Source of the DNA: Candidatus Neomicrothrix sp. UBA7388
GTDB taxonomy: Bacteria > Actinomycetota > Acidimicrobiia > Acidimicrobiales > Poriferisodalaceae
Length of the DNA: 16,480 nucleotides
Assembly (NCBI GenBank): GCA_002470695.1
Contig: DKNM01000064.1
Location: 1-16,480 of the forward strand
Direction: 5' to 3'
Of this stretch, positions 14,232 through 16,480 are shown piece by piece (the first letter of the stretch is position 1; every line of letters starts with the position of its first letter). The notes under the pieces are model-generated. The model saw nothing but the letters and a program-made list of their open reading frames with translations, had not been told where the DNA came from and did no database searches. A program made the position numbers and the translations under genes.

Positions 14232-14456
14232 TTGCCGAAACAGAAGGATGACGCCATTCTGCTCGAAGGTAAAACGGTCGAAGCACTCAAAGGAGGGCAT
14301 TTCCGAATTGAGTTGGATAACGGCCACGAGGTTCTTGGTCACCTAAGCGGCAAGATGCGCAAGCATCACATTCGTATACTTCCTGGCGATCGTGTTCAGG
14401 TAGAAGTGTCTGCGTACGACCTGACTCGAGGGCGAATTACCTACCGTTATAAGTAG
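14232..14456 (+). CDS. infA: translation initiation factor IF-1
   Basis: The 74-residue product is IF-1, an OB-fold protein that binds the A site of the 30S subunit during initiation. The internal [22 protein letters not shown] and the end [13 protein letters not shown] are diagnostic; the length is normal for the family (71-75). The start is TTG at 14232, supported by GAAGGGA seven bases upstream and by the MPKQKDD opening before the conserved [11 protein letters not shown]. In most actinobacteria infA lies beside rpmJ, rpsM and the alpha operon. Here it stands alone between catabolic and unknown genes, so it may be a second copy or a relocated sole copy. It is convergent with the next gene with 25 bases between stops. 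No clear promoter or terminator is visible. Confidence 0.97.
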   Translation: MPKQKDDAILLEGKTVEALKGGHFRIELDNGHEVLGHLSGKMRKHHIRILPGDRVQVEVSAYDLTRGRITYRYK

Positions 14457-14481
14457 CTCTGCTGCAGGCGTTCCGAGCAAA

Positions 14482-15549
14482 TTACGAATAAGTAGCGCCC
14501 CATTGGCATGGCGTTAGTACTTGAAGCCAGTCATAGTTATCTAAAGCGATCTCGACCGTCGCACGGGTTGAGGTAACTCGGGGGTCTTGATACGAGATCA
14601 GCTCAAAGAAAGGACTCCCAGCCGACCTGACGAACAAGTCGGGCGAATTCGCACGGCAGTCGGAGTGCAATTCGATCGACCAGACAGTCTTTTCTTCGTT
14701 GCAAGGCCCCTCGCAAGCGTTATAGATCATGAAGTCGCCTGTACCCTCATGGCCCAGGCCAACGAAGTTAAGGCCTTGCGAAGAGAACAAAAATCGATCG
14801 TCTGCCCTAGGCGAGTTACCGGTTTCTATCTGTTGATTCCAGAGAAAGCTCTCCGGTAGAAGATCAATTTCCCAACCAGACGAAGTTGTGACTGCGATTT
14901 CCTCCACTCCTTGGGTAATGTCCTCGAGCCAACGGATCCCTTGAATCGTCCAATTGCCGATGTCCGAGCGGTCAGCTGCAGCATTTGAATACCCGAACGT
15001 GGCGATCACGGTCTCTTCCTCTCTTAGCTCGATCAGCAGCTCTGAATCTGAGTCAGTACCCCTGTAGATCGCTGTCCGATAACTCATCCACTCATCACCA
15101 ACACTCACGACGTCACTTCCGTGGCCACTGATTCTCAGTGCGCCGTTCCCAATTGAGATTGAGGTCACCGGATGTAGAACGGAAGTAGTTGTAGGAGATT
15201 TCGGAAGAATCGGTGCGACCGTTGTGGAAGAGGCCGTCTTTAATGCATCCAATCCAGACTCAGTGACAGAACTCGCCTCGTAAGTGCCTTCAGATGAAGA
15301 GGATGATACGGCCTTCGAATCTGGGGGATTAGCGGAGTCGTCACCGCCAATGGTCTGGATGAGAGCCGCAACGGCCAGCAGGAAAGCGACGCTTAGGACA
15401 AGCAGCCTTGGATTGTTTGGTGCCACTCTCTCCAGAATAAAGATAATGAGCCGGAAAAGGCGTAATACAACAACCGATTTACAGGGTTTCCTTACATCAG
15501 CGATGCTGTGGCCTCTACGCTCAAAAGGTGGATGAAAACGACGAAGCAC
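14482..15549 (-). CDS. membrane-anchored exported protein with Ser/Thr stalk, unknown function
   Basis: The 355-residue product has a basic N-terminus, a membrane helix at about 48-67 (PRLLVLSVAFLLAVAALIQ), a stalk at about 70-128 rich in Ser, Thr and Pro (SSSSSEGT, TASSTT, KSPTTTSV), then about 225 residues with short beta-like segments that should lie outside the cytoplasmic membrane. Cysteines occur as an even set of four in the C-terminal part (NACEGPC, SDC, TPCQW), which suits disulfides in an exported domain. I do not recognise the domain. The start is GTG at 15549; TTG at 15554 is possible, and no later ATG or GTG precedes the helix. This start overlaps that of the divergent CoA-transferase by about 22 bases. 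It is convergent with infA. Confidence 0.78.
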   Translation of the reverse strand: MLRRFHPPFERRGHSIADVRKPCKSVVVLRLFRLIIFILERVAPNNPRLLVLSVAFLLAVAALIQTIGGDDSANPPDSKAVSSSSSEGTYEASSVTESGLDALKTASSTTVAPILPKSPTTTSVLHPVTSISIGNGALRISGHGSDVVSVGDEWMSYRTAIYRGTDSDSELLIELREEETVIATFGYSNAAADRSDIGNWTIQGIRWLEDITQGVEEIAVTTSSGWEIDLLPESFLWNQQIETGNSPRADDRFLFSSQGLNFVGLGHEGTGDFMIYNACEGPCNEEKTVWSIELHSDCRANSPDLFVRSAGSPFFELISYQDPRVTSTRATVEIALDNYDWLQVLTPCQWGATYS

Positions 15550-16480
15550 ATCAACCCGGAATTACCCCATACCTTGAAGGCATAACAGTTCTAGATTTCA
15601 CTCAATATCTTGCTGGGCCTTCTTGTACCAGGCTGCTCGTAGAGATGGGGGCAGATGTTGTAAAGGTCGAATACCCGCCTTATGGCGATCCTGTGCGACC
15701 GAGCCCACCCAGAAAAAATGGGCGTTCCGCTTATCACGTTCAACAAAATAGAGGCAAACGTAGTCTTTCGGTGGACCTCACCAAACCTGAGGGTATTTCT
15801 CTAATTGAAGATTTGATTCCCAAAGTCGACATCGTTGTCGAAAATTACAGTCCAGGAGTAATGGATCGCCGAGGTCTCGGTTACCAGCGTCTTCGAGAAT
15901 TAAACCCCCGAGTCATAATGGCTTCGATATCTGGATTCGGCCAGACTGGCCCTCTGTCTGAGAAGACAGCTTTCGATTTCATTGCTCAGGCCTACTCGGG
16001 TCTGATGCACATGACGGGCGAGCCTGATGGGCCGCCGATGCTGATAGGCGCTGGGATAGCAGACACTACTACAGGAGTTCATGCATTTGCTGCCCTGGGA
16101 TACGCCCTATATCGCCGCGACCGCACCGGAGAAGGTTCCCATCTTGATATTGGAATGATCGACGCGATGTACCACACGCAGGAGTCAGCAGTTTCTGGTC
16201 CTTCGCTTTCTGACGGGGAAGTTACAGGAATGAGAACTGGTCGTCATTACGCACCGGCTAGCCCAGCCGGAATTTTCAAGGGCCCTAAAGGGTGGATCGT
16301 AGTTTTCGCACTGGAGAATCAGATAGTTAATCTTTGGGCAGCTCTAGGGCAACCCAACCTTGGTGACGATCCACGCTTCTTAAACAATCGTACGAGACTG
16401 GAAAATAGAGACGCGCTAACAGAAATTATTGAAATCTGGATGAGTTCATTTGAAAGCGACGAAGATGTTGTAGCCGTACT
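15528..16480 (+). CDS. CaiB/BaiF family III CoA-transferase, 5' part
   Basis: The frame runs open from GTG 15528 to the window edge, giving 317 residues of an expected 390-410. It has GITVLDFTQYLAGPSCTRLLVEMGADVVKVE at 18-48, DLTKPEG, VENYSPGVMDRRGLGY at 104-119, LNPRVIMASISGFGQTGP at 125-142 and GAGIADTTTG with Asp179, which lines up with the catalytic Asp169 of formyl-CoA transferase. It is the family's N-terminal and middle domain and should transfer CoA to an unknown carboxylate. The GTG start is preceded by AAAAGG only, so the start is moderate in confidence, but the conserved core begins only 18 residues later. It diverges from the exported protein with overlapping 5' ends. Confidence 0.93.
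   Translation, partial: MDENDEAHQPGITPYLEGITVLDFTQYLAGPSCTRLLVEMGADVVKVEYPPYGDPVRPSPPRKNGRSAYHVQQNRGKRSLSVDLTKPEGISLIEDLIPKVDIVVENYSPGVMDRRGLGYQRLRELNPRVIMASISGFGQTGPLSEKTAFDFIAQAYSGLMHMTGEPDGPPMLIGAGIADTTTGVHAFAALGYALYRRDRTGEGSHLDIGMIDAMYHTQESAVSGPSLSDGEVTGMRTGRHYAPASPAGIFKGPKGWIVVFALENQIVNLWAALGQPNLGDDPRFLNNRTRLENRDALTEIIEIWMSSFESDEDVVAV

Noticed and set aside
14113..14286. A 58-residue N-terminal extension of the amidohydrolase
   Set aside because: It overlaps infA on the other strand and has no family similarity; a good Shine-Dalgarno precedes the ATG at 14112.

Overview
The window reads as a piece of an actinobacterial chromosome, most likely a marine or other free-living Acidimicrobiia-type lineage. 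That placement is inference. It rests on a protein with the metal ligands of the mycothiol-dependent maleylpyruvate isomerase family, an IF-1 ending in the actinobacterial-looking [12 protein letters not shown], two CaiB/BaiF CoA-transferases, a D-aminoacylase-type amidohydrolase, and roughly balanced base composition by eye. GTG and TTG starts occur, several genes lack a clear Shine-Dalgarno, and intergenic space is very short. I see no mobile element, CRISPR array, tRNA or rRNA.

Layout, left to right. (1) 2-2100, plus: the end of a CoA-transferase, an MDMPI-like enzyme and a small cupin, closely spaced as one operon. (2) 2101-3369, minus: a class III aminotransferase whose stop abuts the cupin stop. 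(3) 3405-5144, plus: a 58-residue two-helix membrane protein too short for most gene callers, a 159-residue membrane-anchored protein of unknown function, and a zinc-free quinone oxidoreductase-type MDR enzyme. (4) 5172-7487, minus: transcription order is a beta-hydroxyacid dehydrogenase, an acyl-CoA dehydrogenase homologue that seems to lack the catalytic Glu, and a fluoroacetyl-CoA-thioesterase-like hotdog protein. (5) 7737-9656, plus: a Baeyer-Villiger monooxygenase of the 4-hydroxyacetophenone monooxygenase type, divergent from block 4 across a 249-bp regulatory gap that holds a perfect palindrome and a possible leader peptide. (6) 9653-10657, minus: low-specificity threonine aldolase. (7) 10835-14112, minus: a translationally coupled pair, D-aminoacylase-like amidohydrolase then acyl-CoA carboxylase carboxyltransferase. 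(8) 14232-14456, plus: infA, alone among catabolic genes. (9) 14482-15549, minus: an envelope-anchored protein with a Ser/Thr-rich stalk. (10) 15528-end, plus: another CoA-transferase, cut by the window.

The common theme is catabolism of carboxylic acids, ketones and amino or acylamino compounds through CoA thioesters: CoA transfer, dehydrogenation, carboxyl transfer, thioester hydrolysis, Baeyer-Villiger oxidation and PLP chemistry. The genes form small operons that switch strand often, so they need not be one pathway. No regulator gene is visible in the window. No gap exceeds 300 bases; the longest are 7488-7736 and 10658-10834. I did not find an obviously new defence or mobile system. The items most worth a second look are the reduced acyl-CoA dehydrogenase operon facing the monooxygenase, the possible leader peptide before the monooxygenase, the orphan infA, the amidohydrolase/carboxyltransferase pair, and the unannotated 58-residue membrane protein.
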